Assembly: GCA_024405215.1 (NCBI GenBank)
Contig: JAKSPB010000024.1
Location: forward strand, 1-41,702
Reading direction: 5' to 3'
Length of the DNA stretch: 41,702 nt
Source of the DNA: Lentisphaeria bacterium
Lineage (GTDB): Bacteria > Verrucomicrobiota > Lentisphaeria > Oligosphaerales > Oligosphaeraceae
Below are positions 1 to 8,246 of the stretch, piece by piece. The position numbers and the translations under genes were made by a program. Within the stretch, counting starts at the first letter, position 1; every line of letters starts with the position of its first letter. Under the pieces are notes generated by a model. The model ran no database searches and was not told the origin of the DNA. It saw only the letters and a program-made list of their open reading frames with translations.

Positions 1-56
1 AACAACTAACAACTAACAACTAACAACTAACAACTAACAACTAACAACTAACAACT
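1..56. repeat. Heptamer tandem array (AACAACT)x8
   Basis: Eight perfect head-to-tail copies of AACAACT run from the left edge and may extend beyond it. The array directly abuts the stop codon of the leftward HD-domain gene, so it would be transcribed as its 3' trailer. It resembles the short tandemly repeated heptamers known from cyanobacteria, though that is a similarity of form only. A degenerate trace (AACAACGAACAACT) follows the TRL-like gene at 33407-33420. Confidence 0.9.
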
Positions 57-58
57 AA

Positions 59-709
59 CTAACGGCATTCGTCATCCAGTTCGGCGAAGAAGTCCTTCAT
101 GAACTGGTGGCGCTGGCAGGCGATGATGCGTCCGGCGTTGGTCAGCATGCTGTCGGGGAGATATTGGAGCTTGACCAGATATTCGCGGTAGGCGGAGTCT
201 TCGCGTCCGTAGGAGGCGCCATTCAGGGCTTCTTTTGCGGTATTGTGGACGCGTGCGCCAGTCTTTCCTGCGAAATGAAAGGCGCGCGCCAGTCCGATGG
301 CTCCCAGGGAATCCAGTTTGTCAGCGTCAAATAGAATGCACGCTTCCGGCGTGGCGGGCTTTTCGCCCGTGCGGCTACGATAGCGGTGGGTCCGGATGCA
401 TTCCGAGACGTGATGGCGCCAGGCGTCGTCGCCGATATTTTCCTTCGCGAGGATATCCAGGGCCATTGTGGCGCCGAGGATGGCATGGTCGCTTTGGCCT
501 TGGTCCGCCATTTCCACGGGGCGGGCGATATCGTGCAGAATGGCCGAAGCCGTGATGACGGAGAGGTCGGCGTTCTCCTGCCGGCCGAGGGCCAGTGCGC
601 AGGAGAGTACGCGGCGCGTGTGGTCCCAGTCATGGCAGGAGGGATCCGCCTCCAGACGCGCCTGTGCAATCTGCGTCAGGCGCGCCTGCTGTTCGTCCGT
701 TAGAAGCAT
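59..709 (-). CDS. HD-domain phosphohydrolase (YedJ-like)
   Basis: A 216-residue soluble protein of the HD metal-dependent phosphohydrolase superfamily. The metal-binding set is visible: HDWDH at residues 26-30, LHD with H59-D60, a further His at 108 in IRTHRY, and DADKLD with D128 and D130. Length and motif spacing fit small bacterial YedJ-type HD proteins, whose substrates are mostly unknown. It is the last gene seen of the leftward group that includes cysS, separated from it by 94 bp that carry one copy of an 80-bp palindromic repeat. No strong Shine-Dalgarno precedes the ATG; AGCAAG is the nearest match. The stop codon touches the heptamer array. The family call is secure; the substrate is not known. 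Confidence 0.8.
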   Translation of the reverse strand: MLLTDEQQARLTQIAQARLEADPSCHDWDHTRRVLSCALALGRQENADLSVITASAILHDIARPVEMADQGQSDHAILGATMALDILAKENIGDDAWRHHVSECIRTHRYRSRTGEKPATPEACILFDADKLDSLGAIGLARAFHFAGKTGARVHNTAKEALNGASYGREDSAYREYLVKLQYLPDSMLTNAGRIIACQRHQFMKDFFAELDDECR

Positions 710-734
710 CTTGCTATTTGCGATTCTGCGTATT

Positions 735-794
735 CAGACTTGACATTTTCCCGAGGCTTGCGCCCCGGGAACAGAACAAGTCCGTTGTCGTTAT
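735..794. repeat. Palindromic repeat family P80, copy 1 (5' part)
   Basis: Between the HD gene and cysS. It begins CAGACTTG and ends CAAGTCCG, which pair as an outer stem; an inner CCCG...CGGG stem surrounds GAGGCTTGCGCC. The same ordered blocks recur at 24805-24885 and 36881-36958. This copy lacks the GGCAACCTA tail present in the other two. Confidence 0.6.
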
Positions 795-803
795 CTATGA
801 GCC

Positions 804-2219
804 TTACTTCTTCAGCAGCTGGGGGCCTTTGGGCGTGTCCTTGACCACCCAGCCGGCGTCGTCCAGTGCCTTTCTCATGGCGTCGGCCTTCGCCCAGTCC
901 TTGGCTGCGCGGGCGGCCTGGCGTTCATCGGCCAGTGCCTGGATTTCGGCGGGGATGACCAGCTCCGCTGCGTCGGGTTCGATGACGGCGAGAACCTCGT
1001 CCATCTTTGCCAGAACGGCCTGTGCGGCCTTTGCGGCCTCGGCGGAGAATGCGTTTGCGTCCAGTGCGCGGTTGCAGTCGCGGATGAAATCAAAGAGGGC
1101 GGCAAGACCGGCGGAGACGTTCAGGTCGTTCTGCAGAGCGGCGAGGAAGGCGTCCTGGGCCTTTGCGAAGGCCTCCTGCTGTTCGGCGGTGACTTCGCCG
1201 GCTGCGCCGTTCTTGGCGACGTCCGCCAGTCGTGTGGTGAAGGCGTCGATGCGCTGCAGGTTTCCGCGGGCCTCGTCCAGCGCCTGGAAGGAGAAGTTGA
1301 GGCTCTGGCGGTAGTAGGTGCCGATGAGCACGTAGCGGATTTCGCGGCCGGTGTAGCCCTTTTCCAGAATGTCCTTGAGTGTGTAGAAGTTGCCGAGGCT
1401 CTTGGACATCTTCTGACCTTCCACCATCAGATGTGCGCAGTGCATCCACAGGTTGACGAACTTGCAGCCGTTGGCGGCTTCGGACTGGGCGATTTCATCC
1501 TCGTGGTGGGGGAACATGTTGTCGATGCCGCCGCAGTGGAGATCGAAGGTCTTTCCGAGGTACTTGGAGGACATGGCGGAGCATTCGATGTGCCAGCCGG
1601 GACGGCCCTTGCCCCAGGGGGAATCCCACCAGACATCGCCGTCCGCCTCGTCCCACGCCTTCCAGAGCGCGAAGTCCGCCATGGCGTCCTTTGCGTATTC
1701 GTCCATCTTGATGCGAACGCCGACACGCATGGAATCGCGGTCGATCTTGACAAGCTGGCCGTATTGGGGCCATTTTTCAATGGAGAAATAGACGGACTTG
1801 TCTTCGGCCTGGTAGGCGATGCCTTTGTCGAAGAGGGTCTGGATGAGCTGGATCATTTCGGGGATGGTCTCGGTGGCGGCGGGATAGACGTCTGCGGGGA
1901 CCATGCGGAGGGTCTTGATGTCGGAGAAGAATGCGTCCTTGTACTTGCGTGTGAAGGTCTGCAGGGGGAGCTTCTCGGCCTGGGAGCCGCGGATGGTCTT
2001 GTCGTCCACGTCGGTGAGGTTCATGACATGGCGGACCTTCAGGCCGGAGGCCATCAGGGTGCGCTTCAGGATGTCCTCGAAGGCGTAGCAGCGGAAGTTT
2101 CCGATGTGGGCGAAGTTGTAGACGGTGGGGCCGCAGGTGTACATCCCGATCTTGCCGGGCTTGATGGGTGCGAGCTCCTCCACGCGGTGGCTCAGGGAGT
2201 TATAGAATTGAATGGCCAT
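804..2219 (-). CDS. cysS: Cysteinyl-tRNA synthetase
   Basis: Class I aminoacyl-tRNA synthetase that charges tRNA-Cys in the cytoplasm; 471 residues, normal for the family. Visible are TCGPTVYNFAHIGN (zinc ligand C29 and the HIGH-type motif at 38-41), the zinc-site stretch GWHIECSAMS with C213, the HCGGIDNMFPHHEDE block around 228-242, and KMSKS at 270-274. It starts 12 bp after the metallophosphoesterase stop, so it is probably co-transcribed with it. There is no clear Shine-Dalgarno, but the ATG matches the usual N-terminus of the family. Nothing appears truncated. Confidence 0.97.
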   Translation of the reverse strand: MAIQFYNSLSHRVEELAPIKPGKIGMYTCGPTVYNFAHIGNFRCYAFEDILKRTLMASGLKVRHVMNLTDVDDKTIRGSQAEKLPLQTFTRKYKDAFFSDIKTLRMVPADVYPAATETIPEMIQLIQTLFDKGIAYQAEDKSVYFSIEKWPQYGQLVKIDRDSMRVGVRIKMDEYAKDAMADFALWKAWDEADGDVWWDSPWGKGRPGWHIECSAMSSKYLGKTFDLHCGGIDNMFPHHEDEIAQSEAANGCKFVNLWMHCAHLMVEGQKMSKSLGNFYTLKDILEKGYTGREIRYVLIGTYYRQSLNFSFQALDEARGNLQRIDAFTTRLADVAKNGAAGEVTAEQQEAFAKAQDAFLAALQNDLNVSAGLAALFDFIRDCNRALDANAFSAEAAKAAQAVLAKMDEVLAVIEPDAAELVIPAEIQALADERQAARAAKDWAKADAMRKALDDAGWVVKDTPKGPQLLKK

Positions 2220-2231
2220 GATGGTATGTGG

Positions 2232-3416
2232 TTAGGGGGATTTATGATGCAAAGTGATGAGAGTCATTTCCGGAGGGACGAAAAGCCGGAAGGGCGGTCC
2301 CCAGGTTCCGGTTCCACGACAAATATAAAGCCGCCCGCCGTTCTTTAAGGCGGTCCAGGCGCTTGTCGGGTATTTACAAGTGAAAAAGATGACAAAATTA
2401 AAGGGGAAGAGCTGTCCGCCATGGGTATGTCCTGAAAGCATGGCATCGTAGCCTTCCGGCATGAAGTCCGCCATTTCCGGACCATGGCAGAGAAGCAGGT
2501 TGCAGAGATTGGGGATGGGCTTGGGGATTTGTTCGCGACATCGTGCGAAGGCTTCGTTCTTGGCCAGGATTTCATCGCCTTCCTTGGGGTGCGCGGGGAA
2601 GTGTGGGGTTTGCCAGATCCAGCTGTCGTCCACGCCTGCCAGATGGAGCCAGGGCTGGGGGGAGGCCTCCGCCGTTTGCATTCGCCCGCTCAAGAGGGTA
2701 AAGCCGGCTTGCTGATGGACTTCCAGGCTTTCCCGCCAGCCGGCATAGCCGTCATGGTTTCCGAAGACGGCGTATTTGCCGTCGGGGGCGTTCCAGACGG
2801 CGATTTTCTGCAACAAAGGTGTGATTTCGCCATGCCGGGAGCTATCTAGGAAATCACCGCTATGGAGGATGATGTGTGGTTTTTCGGCGTCAATGGCTTG
2901 GGCAACGGTGTCCAGGACGCTGGTGCGGTAGAGTTGTGTAAGATGGAGGTCGCTCAGGAGGAGGATCTTGTAGCCGTCGGCCTCCGGCGGGACGCCAGGC
3001 AATGCCAGGTCGTAGCGTTCCAGTTGCGGCAAACCGGACTGCGTATGGCCGATGATGGCGGCAAGGAGTGCGGCGCCCAGGCAGATATAGGCCAAGGGTC
3101 TGGGGGGCAGGCGGTATTTTCGCATGCAGAGATTCCAACCGGTGAGGAGGAGTCCCGTGGTGCCGAACCAGAGGGCCAGGACCTGGAAGGCATAGAAGGT
3201 GCGCAGGAAGCGTTGCGCGCCGATGGAGGTCATGGGCAGATGGCGTACGATGGGGACGATGCCAAGGAAGAAGAGCACCATCAGCAAAGCCAGGGCGATG
3301 CGACCGATTTTCCGTTTCGTATCGCTGGCGTGAAGCAGGATGGCATTTTGGAGGAGCCACCAGTTCCATGCGGCGAAGAAGAGCAGTCCGGAGATGAAGA
3401 TGAGGGTGTTTTTCAT
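2232..3416 (-). CDS. Membrane-anchored calcineurin-like metallophosphoesterase
   Basis: 394 residues: an N-terminal membrane part with about four hydrophobic segments (roughly residues 3-25, 40-58, 75-97 and 108-123), then a calcineurin-type phosphoesterase domain. Metal-binding motifs are complete: SDLHLT (D156, H158), SGDFLD (D188), GNHDGY (N220, H221), LCHGP, and SGHTHGGQ. The arrangement matches YkuE/YaeI-type enzymes; LpxG, the lipid A diphosphatase of chlamydiae, has the same general build. Since lpxA is in this window, an LpxG-like role in making lipid X is possible but only inference. It lies 18 bp after the RecO-like gene and 12 bp before cysS in one leftward operon. Confidence 0.85.
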   Translation of the reverse strand: MKNTLIFISGLLFFAAWNWWLLQNAILLHASDTKRKIGRIALALLMVLFFLGIVPIVRHLPMTSIGAQRFLRTFYAFQVLALWFGTTGLLLTGWNLCMRKYRLPPRPLAYICLGAALLAAIIGHTQSGLPQLERYDLALPGVPPEADGYKILLLSDLHLTQLYRTSVLDTVAQAIDAEKPHIILHSGDFLDSSRHGEITPLLQKIAVWNAPDGKYAVFGNHDGYAGWRESLEVHQQAGFTLLSGRMQTAEASPQPWLHLAGVDDSWIWQTPHFPAHPKEGDEILAKNEAFARCREQIPKPIPNLCNLLLCHGPEMADFMPEGYDAMLSGHTHGGQLFPFNFVIFFTCKYPTSAWTALKNGGRLYICRGTGTWGPPFRLFVPPEMTLITLHHKSP

Positions 3417-3434
3417 GAAATTCGGAAGGGGATT

Positions 3435-4061
3435 CTACTCCCAGCGGATTTCCTTGCAATCCGCGTCTAGGAGTCTGGACTGTGTCCATTGCCGCAGATT
3501 GCTCCAGACTTGCGGGGTCAGCGCAGGGATGTCTCCGCCTGCGGCCATGCGCAGGAGCAATTCGCATTGTGCGGCTTCGGCGGGAGTCATTTCCAGTGGG
3601 GAGAGCCATCCCGCTTCGTTCAGGTAGGTCAAGGCTACGCCGGTGAGTACACCGTTCGTGTCGATGCCATTTGGCGTCTGAAGGCGGACCAGGGCCACGC
3701 GGAGTGCCTGGAAGAATCTTGGCATGGCCAGCTGTGGCGGTACGTTCGCCAGGGCGAATTGCGCCAGCAGGCAGGCGGTCTCAAAGCCGTTTCTGGTGTT
3801 GGCCACGGCGGTATAGTCTGCCAGGATGGTTCCGTTCTGGCAGAAGCACATTTCCGAAGAGGATTGCCGGTATTCCACCTGGACGAACTGGAAGAGGTCA
3901 AGGAAGGTGCTGCTTTTGCGGCTGCCAGGAGCCGGGAGTCGCAGGTAGAAGACCATCCTGCCCAGTTCCGGCGAAAGTCCCGTGAATATGCAGGCGTTGT
4001 CCTGATAGGGGGTCTTTCGCAGAAAGAGCACTTCGGCGGAGTGGTCGGCGGGCGGTCTCAT
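3435..4061 (-). CDS. RecO-like DNA repair protein (divergent)
   Basis: 208 residues. The N-terminus (AEVLFLRKTPYQDN, then LSPELGRMVFYLR) resembles the OB-fold of RecO, which helps load RecA with RecR. The later helical part, with ALTYLNEAGWLSP, resembles the RecO C-terminal domain. It is somewhat short for RecO (about 240 residues), and the four-cysteine zinc motif of many RecO proteins is missing. Its ATG overlaps the TGA of the upstream two-TM gene (ATGA), so the two are translationally coupled. The family call is by pattern only; an unrelated helical protein cannot be excluded. Confidence 0.55.
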   Translation of the reverse strand: MRPPADHSAEVLFLRKTPYQDNACIFTGLSPELGRMVFYLRLPAPGSRKSSTFLDLFQFVQVEYRQSSSEMCFCQNGTILADYTAVANTRNGFETACLLAQFALANVPPQLAMPRFFQALRVALVRLQTPNGIDTNGVLTGVALTYLNEAGWLSPLEMTPAEAAQCELLLRMAAGGDIPALTPQVWSNLRQWTQSRLLDADCKEIRWE

Positions 4062-4693
4062 GCGTTTTGGGGCGGCAGCAACAGGAATTGGGTGGCGGCG
4101 AAGAGGAGCATGACGAGGCCTCCCAGGCAGATGGCCAGAGCGGTTGTTCTGGCATAGGCCGGCAAGGCCTGGATCTGTTGTTCCAGGCTGTCAGCAGTCA
4201 CATTGAGGAGCACGATGGTGGAATCCAGGGACTGGATCAGCTTTTCATGGTCCTGGGCCGTGTAGTCCCGGAAGGATTGCGCGGTCTGTTGCAGCGTGTG
4301 GGAGAGACGTGGCAGCAATGCCTTCAGGTCTTCGGCTGCCTGTTCAAAATCGGCCAGTGGCTGGTAGGAGGGAATCTTGAAGACCTTCGGTGTGCTTAGC
4401 GTGGTGGTTTGTCGAATCAGTTCCACGGCGGGAACCAGGTCTTTGGCCAGAATGCTGAGCTCCTGGAGATTGACGGCATAGCCTGGGATGACGCGTGTGC
4501 CGAAACGGTCGAGGTTGTCCCGTTGGCAATCCAGCGTGTCGGCATATTGCCGTAGGGTGTTCTTGGCGATGGTCAGTTGGGAAATGGGCAGGTTTGTCTG
4601 TGCCTGGCGTAGAAAGACGATTCCGCCACATAAGAAGAGCAGGGCAAGAAGCGTCTCCAGGTTGAGAAGCAGAATGGCGATGGTGCGTTTCAT
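4058..4693 (-). CDS. Two-transmembrane protein with extracytoplasmic helical domain, function unknown
   Basis: 211 residues. A hydrophobic segment at about 7-28 and a second at about 184-206 bracket some 150 residues rich in Leu, Gln and Asp with helical or coiled-coil character (for example LADFEQAAEDLKALLPRL). The topology resembles the sensor part of chemoreceptors, but there is no HAMP or signalling domain. It lies 10 bp downstream of a secreted unknown and overlaps the RecO-like gene by four bases, so the three are probably one transcriptional unit. No family was recognised. Confidence 0.7.
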   Translation of the reverse strand: MKRTIAILLLNLETLLALLFLCGGIVFLRQAQTNLPISQLTIAKNTLRQYADTLDCQRDNLDRFGTRVIPGYAVNLQELSILAKDLVPAVELIRQTTTLSTPKVFKIPSYQPLADFEQAAEDLKALLPRLSHTLQQTAQSFRDYTAQDHEKLIQSLDSTIVLLNVTADSLEQQIQALPAYARTTALAICLGGLVMLLFAATQFLLLPPQNA

Positions 4694-4703
4694 TCGTGGA
4701 AAA

Positions 4704-5933
4704 TTAAAATAGAATTTTATCCAGGGCAGGGCGGAGGCTCTGGTGGTTCAGGATTTCCTGCCATTCCCTCATTCGTTGGCGAGCCAGGTTTTCCCGTTCA
4801 GCCTCGCGAAGCAAGGATTCAGCTCGGTCCTGCCGCTCGCTGGCCTGGCTGAATTCCTCCCGTGCCTGGTGGAGAAACTCTCGGAAGTCCCGTAGGTTGT
4901 GCTGTCGGAAGGCATCGACGGCAAGAAGATATTTGGAGACGGCGTCCTGCAGGAGGGGCGGCGTGACGCCCAGCAGACTCAGGAGACGATTCTGGATGTC
5001 CCGGATGGCGGTGGCGTCGGGCTTGTAGTCCTTCAGCATTTCGGGGAGTTGTTCCAGTTGGACGCGCAGGATGCCGTCCTGGGAATCCGCGGAGAGGAAG
5101 GAGATGGTGAGGATTTCCTCCAGCTGCCCCCGGATGTTTTCCGTTGAGTTGTCCCGTGTGCGTTTCTGCGCAGTGGCGAGCGCATTCTGTTCATACCAGG
5201 CTTGGAGGGAGCCTTTTTCGGGGAGTGAACCAGGCGGAAGGGCATTTCGCAAGGCTTCCGCGGAGGGGAGCTTCTGGCGGCATTCGCCATCCCACCATGT
5301 CTCCAGGAGTCCGGGAAGATCCCGTGTAGTGCCTTCCAGGATATCCAGGAGGAGATTCGCGTGGACCATGTACAGCCGGAAAAGCAGCTCCGATTCCACA
5401 GGCGGATGATTGGTTAGCAGGGCGTTGATCCGGGGAAAACGGCGTTGCAGGAATTGGCGCCGGGGGATGCGGAAATCCGGCTGGTAGAAGCCGCGTTCCG
5501 CGATTCCGCAGTAGATCACGCGATTTGCCAAGGCGGCTGCCAGCAGGGCTAGGGAGGCGTTGTCATGGACACGGGTGTTCAAGCGTTCCCGCATTCGTCG
5601 TTGCAACAGTGCCCGGAAGATCCGCCAGAGTGTTCTTTGGACAGGTTCGTCCAGGGGAACTGCCACGGAGTTGCCTGTGAACTCGCGTTCTTCGAAGTCG
5701 CGTTTCAGGGCGAAGAAGCTCAAGGGCTTTTGGGGGACAAGCGAGCTCTTCAATAAGGCGTCGGTTTCTTGGGAACACAGACGGATCAGGAGGGTAAGAT
5801 GCCAGAGGCCCTCCTGGTCCAGGGCGTAGAGCTCGCAGTTCTCGTTCTGGAGGCGTTGGAAGACGCCCTCCTGGGCGGCGGGAAGGATGCCTCCCAGGAA
5901 AATCAGAATCACGAGTGCGAGGATACGCGTCAT
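4704..5933 (-). CDS. Secreted protein of unknown function
   Basis: 409 residues with a clear N-terminal export signal ([15 protein letters not shown] followed by ILPAAQ). The mature part is mostly helical and rich in Arg, Leu and Gln. Its last 70 residues (from about [12 protein letters not shown]) look like a charged coiled coil containing [18 protein letters not shown]. No catalytic motif was found. It begins 6 bp after the purE stop and is followed after 10 bp by the two-TM protein, which suggests the pair may work together at the cell envelope. No family was recognised. Confidence 0.7.
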   Translation of the reverse strand: MTRILALVILIFLGGILPAAQEGVFQRLQNENCELYALDQEGLWHLTLLIRLCSQETDALLKSSLVPQKPLSFFALKRDFEEREFTGNSVAVPLDEPVQRTLWRIFRALLQRRMRERLNTRVHDNASLALLAAALANRVIYCGIAERGFYQPDFRIPRRQFLQRRFPRINALLTNHPPVESELLFRLYMVHANLLLDILEGTTRDLPGLLETWWDGECRQKLPSAEALRNALPPGSLPEKGSLQAWYEQNALATAQKRTRDNSTENIRGQLEEILTISFLSADSQDGILRVQLEQLPEMLKDYKPDATAIRDIQNRLLSLLGVTPPLLQDAVSKYLLAVDAFRQHNLRDFREFLHQAREEFSQASERQDRAESLLREAERENLARQRMREWQEILNHQSLRPALDKILF

Positions 5934-5939
5934 GGATGA

Positions 5940-6437
5940 TCAGAGTGCGTTTTGGATTTCCGCGTCGGCGGCCAGGACCTTCTCGCGTCGGGCCGCGCGT
6001 TCGGCGGCCAGCTTCTCCCGGAGGGCTGGATCCGCCAGCGCGAGCATTTCCGCAGCCAGCAGGCCGGCGTTGGTTGCGCCGCCGGAGCCCACGCCGACGG
6101 TGGCGACGGGGATTCCGCCTGGCATTTGGACGGTGGCCAGCAGGGCGTCCATGCCGTGGAAGGCGCCGCCTTCCACAGGGATGCCGATGACGGGAAGGAG
6201 GGTGTGGGCGGCCACGGCGCCAGCCAGGTGGGCGGCACCGCCGGCTGCGGCGATGATGACGCCGTAGCCGTTGGCAATGGCGTTGTCGGTGAAGTCGGCG
6301 ACGACATCGGGCGTGCGGTGGGCGCTCATGACGCGGACGGTGGTTTCCACTCCCAGTTTCTTCAGGATGTCAATGCAACCCTGGATCTTCGGAAGATCGG
6401 AATTGCTGCCCATCAGGACGGCTGCTTTCAGTGACAT
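5940..6437 (-). CDS. purE: N5-carboxyaminoimidazole ribonucleotide mutase PurE
   Basis: Class I PurE, 165 residues, moves the carboxylate of N5-CAIR to give CAIR in purine synthesis. Family landmarks: MGSNSD at residues 9-14, MSAHRTPD near 37-44, the AAAGGAAHL loop, and [10 protein letters not shown] good Shine-Dalgarno (AAGGAG) lies upstream of the ATG. purK, the usual partner that makes N5-CAIR, is not next to it. It is 100 bp after the radical SAM gene, with a hairpin in between, and 6 bp before the secreted unknown. Confidence 0.96.
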   Translation of the reverse strand: MSLKAAVLMGSNSDLPKIQGCIDILKKLGVETTVRVMSAHRTPDVVADFTDNAIANGYGVIIAAAGGAAHLAGAVAAHTLLPVIGIPVEGGAFHGMDALLATVQMPGGIPVATVGVGSGGATNAGLLAAEMLALADPALREKLAAERAARREKVLAADAEIQNAL

Positions 6438-6476
6438 GGTTTGTTTCTCCTTGGTGGAATTGTTTTGATGGACGTG

Positions 6477-6502
6477 GAACGCGGCGATGAAGCGCCGCGT
6501 TC
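6477..6502. other. Perfect stem-loop between the radical SAM gene and purE
   Basis: GAACGCGGCG pairs perfectly with CGCCGCGTTC around a 6-nt loop. No T-run follows on either strand, so a classic intrinsic terminator is unlikely. It may be an mRNA-processing or stabilising hairpin within the operon. Confidence 0.5.
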
Positions 6503-6537
6503 AGGACGGGCGGTCATAGCGGCTTGTTCTGGAAAAA

Positions 6538-7488
6538 CTAGAACTCCTTTCCTTGGGCGAGGGCGTTTCCTTTAAAAGCCTCGCCGGGGTGGCGAAAATC
6601 CGGAATGAAATTGGCATCGCCGCACTGGGGTTGCAGGAAGACGCGTCGGAAGCCCAGCTCCTCTACGCAGTCCATGACGCGATTGTATTCTTCGTCGGTG
6701 ACGATGCGGGTGAATTTCCCGCGGCGGTGGCATTCGGGCATGGGGCGGAACTGCCGCATGACGGAGATGGGGAGGCGTGGGCCGAACTCCTCATAGAGCG
6801 CGCGAAGGATGGCCAGGGAGTTTTCCACTTCGCCCGGAAGCACTAGGTGGCGGACCAGCACGCCGCGGTTGGCCGCCATTTCGCCGGTTTCGTCAAAGGG
6901 GCGCAGGAATCCCGCGCGGTCCACCAGGAATTTCAGCGACTCCATGGCGATCTGCGGGTAGTCTTCACGGGCCATGCAGGTCTTGGCCAGCGCCGCGTCG
7001 GCGTATTTGAAATCCGGCAGGAAGATTTCGACGCCGTTGTCCAGTGCGTCCTGCAGGGTTTCGACATTGCTGTAGCCGCTGCTGTTCCAGACAACGGGTA
7101 GCCAGCAATCCGCCTTCCGGACCAGCTTCAGGACTTCGCGCAGATGCGGCCAGTAATGGTCGGGGGTCACGAAGTTGATGTTGCGGATGCCTTTTCCCGC
7201 CAAGGCGAGAATGCGTTCCGTTGCCTCCTGGACGTTCAGAAAGTCACCGACGTGTTCTGTGGAGAGCTGGTAGTTCTGGCAGAAGAAGCATCCGCAGGAG
7301 CATCCCGTGAGGAAGACGGTTCCGCTGCCGTCCTTTCCCACCAATGGCGGTTCCTCGCCAAAATGCGCTTCAATGGCGGCAATGTGCAGTTCCGCGCCCT
7401 CGCCGCAGAAGCCGTGCTGGCCATGCAGACGGTCAACGCCGCATTTTCTGGGGCAGAGTTCGCAATGGTTGTATTCCGAAAGCTCCAT
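6538..7488 (-). CDS. Radical SAM protein, PflX/PflA-activase-like
   Basis: 316 residues. The radical SAM CX3CX2C motif is at C63, C67 and C70 (TGCSCGCFFCQN), with an extra Cys at 65. An N-terminal cysteine cluster at C9, C12, C16 and C28 (CELCPRKC...GFCG) is typical of the COG1313/PflX group related to pyruvate formate-lyase activases. The substrate of this group is not established, and no glycyl-radical enzyme gene is nearby. The start codon overlaps the hisA stop (TAATG), so the two genes are translationally coupled. Whether the neighbours imply a shared pathway is unclear. Confidence 0.88.
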   Translation of the reverse strand: MELSEYNHCELCPRKCGVDRLHGQHGFCGEGAELHIAAIEAHFGEEPPLVGKDGSGTVFLTGCSCGCFFCQNYQLSTEHVGDFLNVQEATERILALAGKGIRNINFVTPDHYWPHLREVLKLVRKADCWLPVVWNSSGYSNVETLQDALDNGVEIFLPDFKYADAALAKTCMAREDYPQIAMESLKFLVDRAGFLRPFDETGEMAANRGVLVRHLVLPGEVENSLAILRALYEEFGPRLPISVMRQFRPMPECHRRGKFTRIVTDEEYNRVMDCVEELGFRRVFLQPQCGDANFIPDFRHPGEAFKGNALAQGKEF

Positions 7489-8240
7489 TATCGATATTTT
7501 TTCAGAATGTCGTAGGGAAGATTGCCGCCGAAAAGGTCCAGGGCGCTTCCTACGGTGAAATCAATGCGTCCATTCCCTGCCGTCTCAATGGTGCGGATGT
7601 CTTCCAGGCTGCGTATGCCGCCGGCGTAGGTCACGGGCGCATCGCACCATTCTGCCAAATGGCGCACAAGAGTTTCGTCAATGCCCTGCCGACGGCCTTC
7701 CACGTCAACTGCATGGATGAGAAATTCGCCGCAGGCTTCTTCCAGTTGGTCGAAGGTCTGGCGGGAGAGTGTCAGGCCGGTGAGTTTCTGCCAGCGGTCG
7801 CAGGCGACCACGTAGTTGCCATCCACGGCCTTGCAGGAGAGATCTAGCACCAGCCGTTTCCGAGGGATAGTGCGACGCAGTGCATCCAACCGCGCAGGGG
7901 CGAAATCACCGTCCACGAAGAGATACGAAGTCACGATGACCGCTGCCGCGCCTGCCTCCAGCCATTCCGTGGCGTTTTCGGGGGTGATTCCGCCGCCCAG
8001 CTGCAGGAAGTCCGGGCAAGCGGCCAGGGCATCGCGGGCTGCGGCGTCATTGCCGGGACCCAGTTTGATGACATGCCCGCCGCGCAGGCCGTCGGCACGG
8101 TACTTCCGGGCGAACCAGGCAGGGGATTCCGCGGCGACGAAATTCTCCGTCACGGCGTCATGGGCGTTGTCCTGGAGAGTGGCGCCGACGATTTGCTTGA
8201 CGCGACCGTCATGAAGATCGATGCAGGGGCGAAAGCGCAT
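7488..8240 (-). CDS. hisA: ProFAR isomerase HisA, eukaryotic (HIS6) type
   Basis: Histidine pathway (beta-alpha)8-barrel isomerase, 250 residues. The sequence follows yeast HIS6 rather than the common bacterial HisA: RPCIDLHDGRVKQIVG at the start, GGHVIKLGPGND, FLQLGGGI, VIVTSYLF, LVLDLSCK, FLIHAVDVEGRRQGID, and FTVGSALDLFGG near the end. Predicted catalytic aspartates are D8 and D133. It starts 6 bp after the esterase stop and overlaps the radical SAM gene. The histidine gene hisB lies about 5.5 kb away in another operon, so the his genes are dispersed here. This type is known in a minority of bacteria. Confidence 0.92.
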   Translation of the reverse strand: MRFRPCIDLHDGRVKQIVGATLQDNAHDAVTENFVAAESPAWFARKYRADGLRGGHVIKLGPGNDAAARDALAACPDFLQLGGGITPENATEWLEAGAAAVIVTSYLFVDGDFAPARLDALRRTIPRKRLVLDLSCKAVDGNYVVACDRWQKLTGLTLSRQTFDQLEEACGEFLIHAVDVEGRRQGIDETLVRHLAEWCDAPVTYAGGIRSLEDIRTIETAGNGRIDFTVGSALDLFGGNLPYDILKKYR

Positions 8241-8246
8241 GGGAGT

